From UMGS1590 sp900552455 (GTDB lineage Bacteria; Bacillota; Peptococcia; Peptococcales; Peptococcaceae), in the NCBI GenBank assembly GCA_963931105.1, contig OZ007004.1:2569208-2633207 (forward strand): a stretch of DNA of 64,000 nucleotides, written 5' to 3'. A model generated the notes under the pieces. The model worked only from the letters and a program-made list of their open reading frames with translations. It had not been told where the DNA came from and searched no databases. This document shows positions 8,462 through 18,100 of the stretch, in pieces. Both the position numbers and the translations under genes were made by a program. Numbering within the stretch: the stretch's first letter is position 1; the number at the start of each line of letters is the position of its first letter.

Positions 8462-8526
8462 GTTCATAAACCTCCCTTCAAAAAAAGACAGCCATTTTCG
8501 GCTGTCTGTAAATTTGTGCTTGATTC

Positions 8527-9009
8527 TTATGTAGCCTTATTGGCTGGTACTTCCTGATAGAGCCAGAAGCAGAACTCTATCTTGCAAAGACCGGCGGATG
8601 ATATATCCACACAGGCATCGTTTGCCGCTAAAAACAGATTAGAAAACACCTTATGGATTGCTCGGTTCCCTAATGAGGGAAGGACAAAGCACCCTGATTC
8701 CAGAATGATTTTCCCCAGGGAGTTTTCCTTTTCCTCCACGATAATATTGCAGCTGATAGATTCAGCTATCCACAGAGCTTGCTCCGTGATTTTATGAAAG
8801 AGTTGTATCTGTTTCTCATCGGGGAGCCGTTTCCATTTGCTGGCGTATTCTTCTCCCTTCCGATAGATTTCCTGCAATTCTTTCCTAGTTTTTAACCTCT
8901 CGATTTCCCGTTCCGCTTCTGTACGGCTTTCTTCCTCCTGACGAACTTCCTTTTCAATCTCGTCCCACTGTGCTTTCGCCAGATCGTAAAACCTTTTTTC
9001 AATCCTCAT
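8527..9009 (-). CDS. Conserved mobile-element protein of unknown function
   Basis: The 160-aa protein begins with a charged helical region (LAKAQWDEIEKEVRQEEESR, then KTRKELQEIYRKG) likely to be coiled coil. A mixed domain follows with CVDISSAGLCKIEFCFWLY near the C-terminus. I do not recognise the family. ATG 9009 is chosen because AGGAGG lies 9 nt upstream; ATG 9015 is possible. It precedes the relaxase by 65 nt in the same direction and has its own promoter, which overlaps a perfect palindrome. Relaxase co-expression or control of mobilisation is a reasonable guess. Confidence 0.7.
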   Translation of the reverse strand: MRIEKRFYDLAKAQWDEIEKEVRQEEESRTEAEREIERLKTRKELQEIYRKGEEYASKWKRLPDEKQIQLFHKITEQALWIAESISCNIIVEEKENSLGKIILESGCFVLPSLGNRAIHKVFSNLFLAANDACVDISSAGLCKIEFCFWLYQEVPANKAT

Positions 9010-9103
9010 AGACATTTTCCTCCTGCTGCAGGCTATAAAAGCTGTCCAGCACTCGGTATGACAAGCGAGGGGGATAAGGAGCAGCTTTCCTGCGTACAAT
9101 GAT

Positions 9104-9134
9104 ATTATACGTTATTGTGGATATATCCACAATA
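9104..9134. promoter_or_regulatory. Divergent control region with perfect 22-bp palindrome
   Basis: A perfect palindrome occupies 9113-9134 with half-site TATTGTGGATA. On the minus strand its TTGTGG (9127-9132) lies 17 bp from TATAAT (9104-9109), so the palindrome covers the -35 of the promoter for the 160-aa gene and the relaxase. A TATAAT also lies at 9156-9161 on the plus strand towards the HTH gene. This looks like a repressor operator between divergent genes. Confidence 0.65.
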
Positions 9135-9197
9135 CTGATTTCAGGCCAGCCACCTTATAATTTACATAGAAAATCTGGTAAAAAGGTGGTGGACTGT

Positions 9198-9392
9198 TTG
9201 ATTGATTTCAGCCCGCTTTGGGAAACGATGAAGGAGCGGAATATCACGCAATATTATCTTCTGCAAAACGGGATCGACAATAAAACGCTTGATTCGTTGA
9301 AGAAGAACAAAAACATTACATTGCTCACAATGGAGAAGTTGTGTGACATCATCGGATGCACACCGAACGATATTGTCCGTTTCAAAAAATAG
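9198..9392 (+). CDS. Small HTH (Cro/CI-like) transcriptional regulator
   Basis: A 64-aa protein starting at TTG 9198 reads MIDFSPLWETMKERNITQYY and continues with LDSLKKNKNITLLTMEKLCDIIGCTPNDIV. This is the compact XRE fold seen in YozG-like regulators. AAGGTGG lies 8 nt upstream of the TTG, and family proteins begin just this way, so the longer frame from 9099 is rejected. It is one of the few plus-strand genes and is divergent from the relaxase unit. It probably represses that unit by binding the palindrome at 9113-9134. Confidence 0.85.
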   Translation: MIDFSPLWETMKERNITQYYLLQNGIDNKTLDSLKKNKNITLLTMEKLCDIIGCTPNDIVRFKK

Positions 9393-9423
9393 GCTGTCGA
9401 GGAAATTGAGGTCCTCGGCAGCC
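9392..9423 (+). terminator. Stem-loop after the HTH gene
   Basis: GGCTGTCGAGG (9392-9402) pairs with CCTCGGCAGCC (9413-9423) with one G-T pair, directly at the stop codon. There is no long T-run, so termination strength is uncertain. Confidence 0.5.
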
Positions 9424-9440
9424 GTTGTTGTCTCCAGAGA

Positions 9441-9473
9441 AAAATAAGGACAGCCACAGCAGCGGTCCTTATT
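9441..9473 (-). terminator. Rho-independent terminator at end of the 142-aa gene
   Basis: On the minus strand AATAAGGAC pairs with GTCCTTATT (9 bp), and the second arm runs into a TTTTT tract. The stem overlaps the stop codon at 9472. It separates the upstream accessory genes from the relaxase unit. Confidence 0.7.
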
Positions 9474-9900
9474 AATCTGGCTTTTCCGTATTGTGCCGTT
9501 CCTTCAGGCGTTCCACCTGTTTGGTATCCACAAAGTGCGTGGCGTACCGCCGCTCAATCTCCGGGTCACCGCTTTTGCTGAACCGAAGCGGAATCACCGG
9601 CTTGTGTCCCTGCCCGTTTTTCTTTTTCACGCCCCATCGTTTGTAATAACAGAAAGATGGTTTCAATCCAGTCTTTTGGGCGTAAAGCCGCATCTGGTGC
9701 ATGATAAAAGAGAGCTTGCGCAGATTCACCGTACAGACCCGTTCCAGGTAGTCCACACGCCCGAAGCGCCAGTCCTCATATTTCTGCTTTGGCAGGACGC
9801 CGATCTCCATCATTACATCCACCGGAGCCGCATAGCCACGGCGTTGGCACTGGTGGTATATGGCGGAGTGTATCTTGCCGATCAGTTCCTTATCATTCAT
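9472..9900 (-). CDS. Conserved ICE protein, unknown function
   Basis: The 142-aa basic protein begins MNDKELIGKIHSAIYHQCQ and contains FGRVDYLERVCTVNLRKLS and a Lys-rich central stretch (KRWGVKKKNGQGHK). I recognise it as one of the accessory proteins that accompany Tn1549-like transfer regions, but not a biochemical function. The basic charge suggests nucleic-acid contact. It is the third gene after the mobC terminator, in the same direction as the transfer operon, and ends in its own terminator. The ribosome site ahead of ATG 9900 is weak (GGAAAGCGGGG at long distance). Confidence 0.7.
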   Translation of the reverse strand: MNDKELIGKIHSAIYHQCQRRGYAAPVDVMMEIGVLPKQKYEDWRFGRVDYLERVCTVNLRKLSFIMHQMRLYAQKTGLKPSFCYYKRWGVKKKNGQGHKPVIPLRFSKSGDPEIERRYATHFVDTKQVERLKERHNTEKPD

Positions 9901-9952
9901 TCTTATCTTTACCCCGCTTTCCTTACCATCATATCACGTCCTTGCTGAAAAA

Positions 9953-10264
9953 TCAGCCATAAATCAAATCTTGAATTGCAAACTTCAAATCCTGTACCTT
10001 TCCCAACAGCCAGATAGCTGCCAGAGGCAGTCCGTAGGGGCTGACCAGGAACGCCAGTACAAGCAGGATGATCCCGTTCTGCGGCGAGTAGGTAATCAGC
10101 ACCGCCACGCCCAGCAAGCCCAGCACCATGCTGACAAGCCCCAGCACCAGACCGGAGACATAGACCAGCCCGGCGCAGAGCCAGACAAACAGGGTCAGCA
10201 CCAGAATCACCGGCGCGACAGCAATCTTCAACAACAGCTTCAGTAAAAATAAAATTCCCTTCAT
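9953..10264 (-). CDS. Small ICE membrane protein (CD1845-like)
   Basis: This 103-aa, very hydrophobic protein has three or four membrane helices: LLLKIAVAPVILVLTLFVWLC, then GLVLGLVSMVLGLLGVAVLI and IILLVLAFLVSPYGLPLAAI. It resembles the CD1845 family of C. difficile conjugative transposons. The start overlaps the stop of the 102-aa gene (ATGA), so the two are translated together. It could be an accessory protein of the mating-pair apparatus or a membrane regulator. Function unknown. Confidence 0.75.
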   Translation of the reverse strand: MKGILFLLKLLLKIAVAPVILVLTLFVWLCAGLVYVSGLVLGLVSMVLGLLGVAVLITYSPQNGIILLVLAFLVSPYGLPLAAIWLLGKVQDLKFAIQDLIYG

Positions 10265-10569
10265 TTCGGCTCCCCCTTTCGGTATTGGGCCAGATAGCTC
10301 TGGCGCAGCTGCTCCAATACAGTCTCATCGTCATGGTTCGGATCGCGGCGGCCGCCGGTGAGCTGTATTTCATCAAAGCCAAGACAATCTTCCAGTAGCA
10401 GATCAAACAGTTCCTCCGGCGTCCGGCAAAGGACGCCATCTACGCAGTAGGGCGAATCCCCGTTCCATGTCACCCGGAGATAGCCCCGCCTGCATTGCAA
10501 CACTTCTTCCTCCAGGTCACGGTCCAGGTAATCCCGGAAGATCTCTAACACCTTCTCAAAGGTCTGCAT
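10261..10569 (-). CDS. Conserved acidic ICE protein, unknown function
   Basis: A 102-aa acidic protein (for example LDRDLEEEVLQC and LLLEDCLGFDEIQL). AAAGGAG lies ahead of ATG 10569. The stop overlaps the membrane-protein start by 4 nt. No domain is recognised, but the pairing with a CD1845-like membrane protein is typical of this ICE family. It lies just after the mobC terminator, so it either has its own promoter in 10,570-10,650 or depends on read-through. Confidence 0.7.
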   Translation of the reverse strand: MQTFEKVLEIFRDYLDRDLEEEVLQCRRGYLRVTWNGDSPYCVDGVLCRTPEELFDLLLEDCLGFDEIQLTGGRRDPNHDDETVLEQLRQSYLAQYRKGEPK

Positions 10570-10649
10570 GGATTTCTCACTCCTTTACGGCAGTCTCTTT
10601 TCTGGAATCTATTATCATGCAAGCGAACACAAATCGCAAGGATACGGGC

Positions 10650-10703
10650 AAAAAGAAAAAGCGGAGGGAGGCGCGGCGAAAAGAACGCCGTTCCTCCCTC
10701 CGC
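10650..10703 (-). terminator. Strong rho-independent terminator of the transfer operon
   Basis: GCGGAGGGAGG (10661-10671) pairs with CCTCCCTCCGC (10693-10703), and an inner CGGCG/CGCCG stem continues the hairpin. On the minus strand it is followed at once by a T-rich tract (complement of 10650-10660). It closes the transcript that ends with mobC. Confidence 0.85.
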
Positions 10704-10723
10704 AGATGGGGCGTATGTCCCAG

Positions 10724-11068
10724 TCATGAGAGCTTTGCAAGCCGGGTCAGTATCTCCCTTACCCCCGCCCAGAGCTGTTCCTGCCGCTGGGATATATCCT
10801 CCAAATCAGCGTCATAAATGCGCCCGGTCTCATGCACACGGCGGGTCAGCTGGTTCAAGTTGTTGCTGGAATAGCGCATCAGGGACACCAACTCCTTTAA
10901 CTCCGGCAGTTCCAGGCGTACCACATACCCGTCCAGCGCCATCTTGCGCAGATAGGCTTCCCGGTTGGATGTGCCAAGCTGGGCCATTTTCTGCTCGATC
11001 ATCTCCAGCTCCTGGGGCGACACCCGGAAATTCACCTGCACCTCCCGCTTGCGGTTGGGGGCGCTCAT
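10724..11068 (-). CDS. mobC: MobC-like relaxosome accessory protein
   Basis: The 114-aa protein opens with a ribbon-helix-helix-like stretch (VQVNFRVSPQELEMIEQKM). A MobC domain follows with LMRYSSNNLNQLTRRVHETG, the family signature. MobC proteins bind oriT and help the relaxase open the strands. Its start overlaps the upstream DUF3849 gene stop (ATGA). It is the last gene of the long transfer operon, and a strong terminator lies 20 nt downstream. The cognate relaxase is probably the MobP protein at 7049-8461. Confidence 0.9.
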   Translation of the reverse strand: MSAPNRKREVQVNFRVSPQELEMIEQKMAQLGTSNREAYLRKMALDGYVVRLELPELKELVSLMRYSSNNLNQLTRRVHETGRIYDADLEDISQRQEQLWAGVREILTRLAKLS

Positions 11069-12144
11069 CGCTCCGGCTCCTTCTTTTTGCGAGTGGGCGC
11101 TTTCTTCTCAGCATTTTTTCCGGCAGGGCGCGGCTCCTGCTTCAGCTGGCGGCGGACGGAGAGGCGGTGCTGGCGCAGCTCCTTACTGCGGTCCTCGTCT
11201 TTGGGAATCAGGACAAAATGCCCCTTGCGGTCGTTCAGGCCGGAGAAGGCCATCGAGCGGAACGGCAGCGCAGCCATGACCTGATCCATGTCTTTGGAGT
11301 TGGCCCGCCGCATGAAGTCCTCGGAAAACTGCGCCATGTAGTGGGTTCCGTTGGGGCTATTGGGCACATCCTGCGCCTGAAGCTCCCGCAGCAGCCGTCC
11401 CGCCTCTGCCTGGATGTCCTCCTGCGTCAGCGGCTGGGTCAGCAGATATTCCCGCTTCGCCAGGGTCAGGAACAGATCGGTCAAGCCGGGGTGGCTGTCC
11501 ACCACAAACTCCTGGTTCCGCTCCCCGCCGAAAGAATCCGGGTTGGGCGGCACCTCAACAGTCCCGGCCCATGCCTTGTTGGCCCGGCTGAAGCGCCCGT
11601 CCCATTCCTTCTGCTGGACCGTGTTGGCCAGCACATAGAGCATTCGGTCATAGCCAAACTGCTCCGTCACCTGGCTAACAGCGGCTCCATCCAGCCGGTG
11701 GTCCCGGTAGTTTTCTGAAATGGCCGCCTCAATGGCCTCCTTGCAGGCAATGTTGGCCCGCTGGGAGGTTCGATACTGGTCCAGCTCTCCATGCTCACGG
11801 GCGTAAGCGGCGGAGTGCCGGTAGACGGGCAGTTCCCGCTGGGCATCCAGGGCGGCATCAGCACGGCTCTCGATGCTGTCCCGGACTATATCCATGTATC
11901 CGGTCTCGCGCTTTTCAAATTCCCGGTAGGCATCGGCCAGCGGGGACGGCGACGCCAGCAGCGCCTTTGCCTGTGCGTCCGGCAGCTCCAATTCCTCCAT
12001 CGCCATCAAAATATCTTCCCGAATGGTGTACTCATAGGTATGACGCAAGATTTCCTCCGGGGGCTGGCTTTTCAGCCAGTCCCGGTATTTGTCCTGCTCG
12101 GCGGCCATCTTCTCATAAAGGGCCGTATTCATATCTTTGTTCAT
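11065..12144 (-). CDS. DUF3849-like mobile element protein
   Basis: A 359-aa mainly helical, acidic protein. The region around residues 95-210 (YRHSAAYAREHGELDQYRTS; RDHRLDGAAVSQVTEQFGYDRMLYVLANT) matches the DUF3849 domain found in Tn1549-like elements. The tail is Lys-rich (KKAPTRKKKEPER). ATG 12144 has AGGAGG upstream and follows the giant gene's stop by 1 nt, so ribosomes probably reinitiate. Its role is unknown; linkage suggests work with the helicase-methylase during DNA transfer. Confidence 0.8.
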   Translation of the reverse strand: MNKDMNTALYEKMAAEQDKYRDWLKSQPPEEILRHTYEYTIREDILMAMEELELPDAQAKALLASPSPLADAYREFEKRETGYMDIVRDSIESRADAALDAQRELPVYRHSAAYAREHGELDQYRTSQRANIACKEAIEAAISENYRDHRLDGAAVSQVTEQFGYDRMLYVLANTVQQKEWDGRFSRANKAWAGTVEVPPNPDSFGGERNQEFVVDSHPGLTDLFLTLAKREYLLTQPLTQEDIQAEAGRLLRELQAQDVPNSPNGTHYMAQFSEDFMRRANSKDMDQVMAALPFRSMAFSGLNDRKGHFVLIPKDEDRSKELRQHRLSVRRQLKQEPRPAGKNAEKKAPTRKKKEPER

Positions 12145-12145
12145 A

Positions 12146-15100
12146 TCATCTCGCCTCCTGTTCGTGGTGTTTGGGTTTCTTATCCGGATTCCGGGGCGGC
12201 ACCGGGCGGCGCAGCCCATCCAGCACGGAGGGCCGCGCACTCTTTGCCATTACAGTTGTCTGGGGCGGCCTGCCCCTGCCGTCGATGTTCAGTTCAGCGT
12301 CCAGCTCAAGCAACCGAGCGGATTTGTCCCGCAGTTCCTGCTCCTGGGGGAAGGTCTTGCCTACTTCGGCCTTGGCGGCTGTCTGCTGCTGATAGAGGTT
12401 ATCCAGCTGGTTCTTCATCGCCTCCAGCCGCTGGGGCATCTGCGCCAGGGCGTTGTCGATGCGGGTCAGGTTGCCCCGTGGGTCAGCCCCCAGCGTTACA
12501 CGGTGGGTCATCTGACCTTTCAGCAGGAGCGTATACTCCTTCTGAAAAGCGTCAAATGTCACCGACATAGCAAAGCCCCGGTAGCTGCCGATCTGTACCG
12601 GCTCGGAGTTTTTGACCTCCTTGCAGGCATCCAGCAGGGCGGCACCGGCGTTCTCCTTGTCGGTGAGGGTATCGCCCCGGACCTCTATGCCCGCGAAGCC
12701 GTCCTCCGGGTGAGAGTGTTCTGCCAGTGTGGCCATGTCGGCCTCCAGCCCTGCAATAAAGCCTTTGTTCTTTTCAATTTCTTCCGGGAAGTATTTCAGC
12801 AGCTGGTCCTCCAGGCGGTACTGCTTGCTCTGGTGGTCGGCCTTCATGAGCTTCAGACGGGATACCTCCACATCCAGGTCCATACGCTCCTTGATGCGCG
12901 GGTCCCCAGCACACAGGGCCTTGATCTCCGCAAAGGAAAGCGCCGTTTCATCTACATCGTCACAGGAGCGCACTGGGCTTTTGGAAGTCATAATCTGGCT
13001 GATGAATTTCTGCTTGTTCTCCACGGTCTGCCAGAGGTAGGCATCAAAGGTCCCTTCCGTGACGTAGCGGTACACATGGACCAGCGGGTTCTGGTTGCCC
13101 TGGCGCTCAATTCTGCCTTTCCGCTGGGCCAGGTCGCCGGGCCGCCAGGGGCAGTCCAGGTCATGCAGCGCCACAAGCCGGTCCTGCACGTTGGTCCCGG
13201 CTCCCATCTTTTGTGTACTGCCGAGCAAAACGCGCACCTGACCGGTACGGACTTTGGCGAACAGCTCTTTTTTCCGCACCTCGGTGTTGGCCTCATGAAT
13301 GAATGCGATCTGCTCGGCGGGCATCCCCTGGGCAATGAGTTTCTGCCGAATGTCCTCATAGACGGTGAAGGCCGGTTCCGGTTTGTCCAGCGGCACTGCC
13401 TGCTCCAGCGCATGAAGCGTGGGATTGTCCAGCGCCTTGGCTGCCTTTTTTGCAGGCCGCGCCTGGGGCGTGGAAATGTCGCAGAATACCAGCTGGGTCA
13501 GCTTGTCAGCCTCCCCGTCCCGCCAGATCTGCAGGATGTTCTCCACACACTGGTTGACCTTTGTGCCGGGTTCGTCCGGTAAAAGAGGGCTGATGATCCG
13601 CTGGTCCAGACCCAGCTTGCGTCCATCCGATGTGATTTTGAGCATATTGTCAACCGAAGGATCCACGCTGCCTGCGTGTACTTTAGAAGCCCGTTCGGAT
13701 AGCGCCTGGACCATTTCCTGCTGATGCTCGGTAGGCTGGGCCACGACATTGTGGTATTCCACCTCTGGCGTGGGCAGGTGCAGCTGGTCGGCGGTCTTGA
13801 TGTCCGCGATCTCCTTGAACAGATTCATCAGTTCCGGCAGATTGAAAAACTTGGAGAAGCGGGTCCGCGCCCGGTAGCCCGTCCCTTCCGGGGCAAGCTC
13901 CAAAGCGGTCACTGTCTCCCCGAAGCGGCTGGCCCAGCAGTCAAAGTGCGTCATGCCCAGTTCTTGCAGCCGGTCATATTGGAGATACCGCTGCATGGTG
14001 TAAAGCTCCGTCATAGAGTTGGAAACCGGCGTGCCGGTGGCAAAGATGACACCCCGGCTGCCGGTGATCTCATCCATGTAGCGGCATTTGGCGAACATAT
14101 CGCTGGATTTCTGCGCGTCAGTGGTGGAGAGGCCCGCCACATTGCGCATTTTTGTGTACAGAAACAGATTTTTATAATTGTGCGCTTCATCGACAAAGAG
14201 CCGATCTACGCCCAGTTGCTCAAAAGTTACTACATCATCTTTGCGGCCCTCAGCTTGCAGCTTTTCCAGCCGAGCCTCCAGGGATTTTCGGGTTCGTTCC
14301 AGCTGCTTGACGGTAAACCGTTCTCCGCCGCTGGATTCCACCTCGGCAATACCGTCAGTGATTTCCTGAATCTGCTCCCGCAGAAGCCGCTCCTGGCGCT
14401 CCCGGCTGATGGGGATGCGCTCAAATTGCGAGTGTCCCATGATGATAGCATCGTAGTCTCCGGTGGCGATCCGGGCGCAGAACTTCTTGCGCCGGTGGGT
14501 CTCGAAGTCCTTTTTGGTTGTCACCAGGATATTGGCAGACGGATAGAGCCGCAGGAACTCCGACGCCCATTGCTCCGTCAGGTGATTGGGGACGACGAAC
14601 AGGGACTTCTGACACAATCCCAGCCGCTTGGATTCCATCGCAGCGGCGACCATTTCAAAAGTTTTTCCCGCGCCCACCTCGTGGGCCAGCAGGGTATTGC
14701 CGCCATAAAGGATATGGGCAATGGCTCCCAGCTGATGCTCCCGCAAGGTTATGGAGGGGTTCATGCCGCCGAAAGTGATGTGACTGCCATCATACTCGCG
14801 GGGACGGGTAGAGTTCATTTCCTCGTTGTACTGGCGCACCAGCGCCTGGCGGCGCTCCGGGTCTTTCCAAATCCAGTCCTTAAATGCTTCCCGGATGGCC
14901 TGCTGCTTTTGTGCGGCCAGGGTGGTCGCTTTGGCGTTCAGAACGCGCCGCTCTTTGCCGTCCGGGTCCTCCACGGTGTCATAGATACGCACATCCCGCA
15001 GGTTCAGGCTGTCCTCCAGAATGCGATAGGCATTGGCCCGGTCCGTTCCGTAGGTGGTATAGGCCGCCACGTCGTTGTAGGAAACAGCGTTCTTGCCGGA

Positions 15101-18100
15101 GATCTGCCACTCGGCGGTGAAGGGAGAGTAGTGGACCTCAATGCTGCGCTGGAGATAAAAGGGCGTGTCGAAGGTCTCATACATAAACTGCTGGATGTAC
15201 TCTTTGTCAATCCAGGTAGCGCCCAGACGCACCTCAATTTCAGAAGCGTCCAGGTCTTTGGGCTGGGCCGCCTGCAAAGCCTCCACGTTGATGGCAAAGG
15301 AGGGGTCCTGCTCCGCCGCCCGCTGGGCCTGGCGCAGCTTCCGGCGCACGTTGCCGGAGAGGTACTCGTCGGCGGTGACATAGTGGGGCCGCCCGTCCGG
15401 CTCGGCCTGGCCGGGGACATGGAAGATCACGCCCCGCAGCTCGGCAGCCAATTCCTCGCCGGGTTTACCGGTCAGCTGCTCCATGTAAGCCATATCCACA
15501 CGTGCCTTTTCCGAGATGGAGACCGCCAGAGCTTCCGCAGCGGTGTCCACGGTGGTAACGGCTTCATGGGGTTTGATGGTCCGTTTTGTGAACATATCCG
15601 CCTTTCGTTCCAGCTTGCCGTCCTCGTCCAGCACCTCCAGGGCGCAGAGCAGGTAGTAGCTGGAATCATCGGCAAAAGCCAGCCGGTTGCCCCGGTCATT
15701 GATAAGGCCATATTTTTCAGAAAAGCTGTCATAGAGCTGGTTCAGCACCGTCATCTGCGCCTGAATGTCGGCATCGGATGCACCGGCGTCCATTTCCAGG
15801 TCGATGAGCCGCTGCACACAGTCCCGCAGCTCCACTAGCCCCTTGACGCGGGCTTCAGCGGTGGCGTTCAGGTCAGGGCGCACCATGCGGCTGTTTTCCC
15901 GGAAGTACACCGTGCCGTCCACCACTGTGAAGGAGTAGTTTTTCACGTTAGGGTCAGCGGGAATGGAAGTGTCGATGTCCTCGCCCTCGCTCAGTTCCGG
16001 CAGTTCAGCCTCCTGGTAGGTCCCTCGGATGTATTTCACGGCATCGTGGAGCTGATCGGAAAGCAACAGTCCGTCAATGGGAGCCACCGTGTAGTCCTGC
16101 CTGCCATACTGAGTACTTTCAGCAGTGGGCCGCCCCAGCACCATCTCCGGGTGATTCAGAAAATATTGGTTGACCGTGAATCCGTCCTCAGTCTGCCCGG
16201 TCTGGGTCCAGTCCGGCGCAATGTCGATGGGCCGGTCCCGCTTTTGCAGGAAGAGGATGTCGGAGACCACTTCGGTTCCGGCATTGGCCTTGAAGGCATT
16301 GTTGGGCAGCCGGATGGCCCCCAGCAACTCGGCCCGCTGGGCCAGATACCGGCGCACGGTGGAATCCTTGGCATCCATTGTGTAGCGGGAGGTTACAAAA
16401 GCCACCACGCCGCCGGGGCGCACCTGATCCAGCGCCTTGGCAAAGAAATAATTGTGGATGTTGAAGCCCAGCTTATTGTAGGCACGGTCGTTTACCTGGT
16501 ATTGTCCGAAGGGGACGTTGCCCACGGCCAAGTCATAGAAGTCCCGCCGGTCGGTGGTCTCAAACCCCGCCACCGTGATGTCGGCCTTGGGGTAAAGCTG
16601 TCGGGCGATGCGACCAGAAATACTGTCCAGTTCCACGCCATACAGCCTGCTTTCTGCCATGCTTTCCGGGAGCATCCCGAAGAAGTTGCCCACACCCATA
16701 GACGGCTCCAAAATATTGCCGCCTTGGAAGCCCATGCGTTCCACGGCCTCATAGATGGCGCGGATCACGGTGGGGCTGGTGTAGTGGGCGTTCAGGGTGG
16801 AGGCCCTGGCCGCAGCGTATTCCTCCGGGGTCAGCAGCTCCTTCAGTTCGGAATACTCCGCACTCCATGCAGGTTTATCCGTGTCAAAGACGTCCGCCAG
16901 ACCGCCCCAGCCCACATACTGCGAGAGTAAATGCTGTTCTTCCGGGGTAGCATAGCGGTTCTCCTGTTCGATCTGCTTCAGCGTGGCAATCGCCTTGATG
17001 TTGCGCCAGAACTTTTCCTTCGGTCCGCCGGTCCCCAGATCATCGTTCAGGATGCGGAAGTTTTCAGGCGGATGCGGCTGTGGCGGCATGGGTTCCGGCT
17101 CGTCTATGTGCAGCCGTTCCACCACCACATCATAGGGCAGGCCGTTCTTGTCGCCGGGATAAACCGTTACCGGCTCGGAGATGATCTCCGGCGCAGGAGT
17201 TTCTCTTATGTCCGGCGTAAACAGTCCGGCGTTGCGCTCATCCTGGCGGAGCCAGGTTTCAAACTGTTCCCGGCCGACCACATCGTAGCTCCAGGCATAA
17301 GGCCCGGTGTAAATGCGGACAGAGTTATCCTCAATGGCATCAATCGTGCCGGTGATAGGGTGGTCAGGCGCGGGGAGCGTCACCTGGTCGCCCACCTGGT
17401 AGGACGGGGTTCCTTCCAAGAGAGGGGTGTGCCGGTCCGCGAAGCCTTCCGGGTCCTGAAAGAAGCCGTCCAGCTCCTGCACATACAGTCCCCGAAGAAG
17501 CGGTGTGAGTTCACCCCAGCGATATGCCAGAGTTGCAAGTTTTCGTTCCTCTTGGTCCAGAACCTCAATCTCAATGCTGGTAGTGAAAGTGCGGTAGTCC
17601 GCTATATCGCCGGTTGCAAGGTCCATCGTCTCCACACGCCCGGAATACAGTTCGGAAAGGCGCTGGGCGATTCTGGTGTTGCCCTCGCCATCCCGCAGCC
17701 AGCGGGAAATATACTCTTTGTCCTGCCAGGTAAACAGGCCGGAGGTCAGCACTTCCCGCAGGTCCTGGTCTACCTTTTCCGGGTCAGCGGAAAGGAACTC
17801 GGTAATGGAGCCGTTCCGCAGGTCATTTTTCAAAAGCTGCTCGAACCGTTCCCGGCTCTCAGCCCGGAAGATGGGGTAAGCCATGCCGGAAGGAAGGAGC
17901 TGCACCGTATCCTCCCGCAGCTCCGTGATCTGGTATTCCTGATTGTCCAGATAGACCGTATCGCCCTCATGGTAGACCGGCGCTGTGGGATCGTAGACCT
18001 TTTCTTCCGGGATAGCCTGCTGGATGGCCTCGTATTCCTCATCGGAAACGGTAATGTCGATCTCATGGGTTGGCTCTCCGTTCCCGATGGTGATGGTGTC

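Noticed and set aside
13724..15838. 704-codon plus-strand frame
   Set aside because: It lies antisense to the helicase gene. GC-rich codons with few A/T-rich triplets keep the opposite strand open; there is no ribosome site and no domain.
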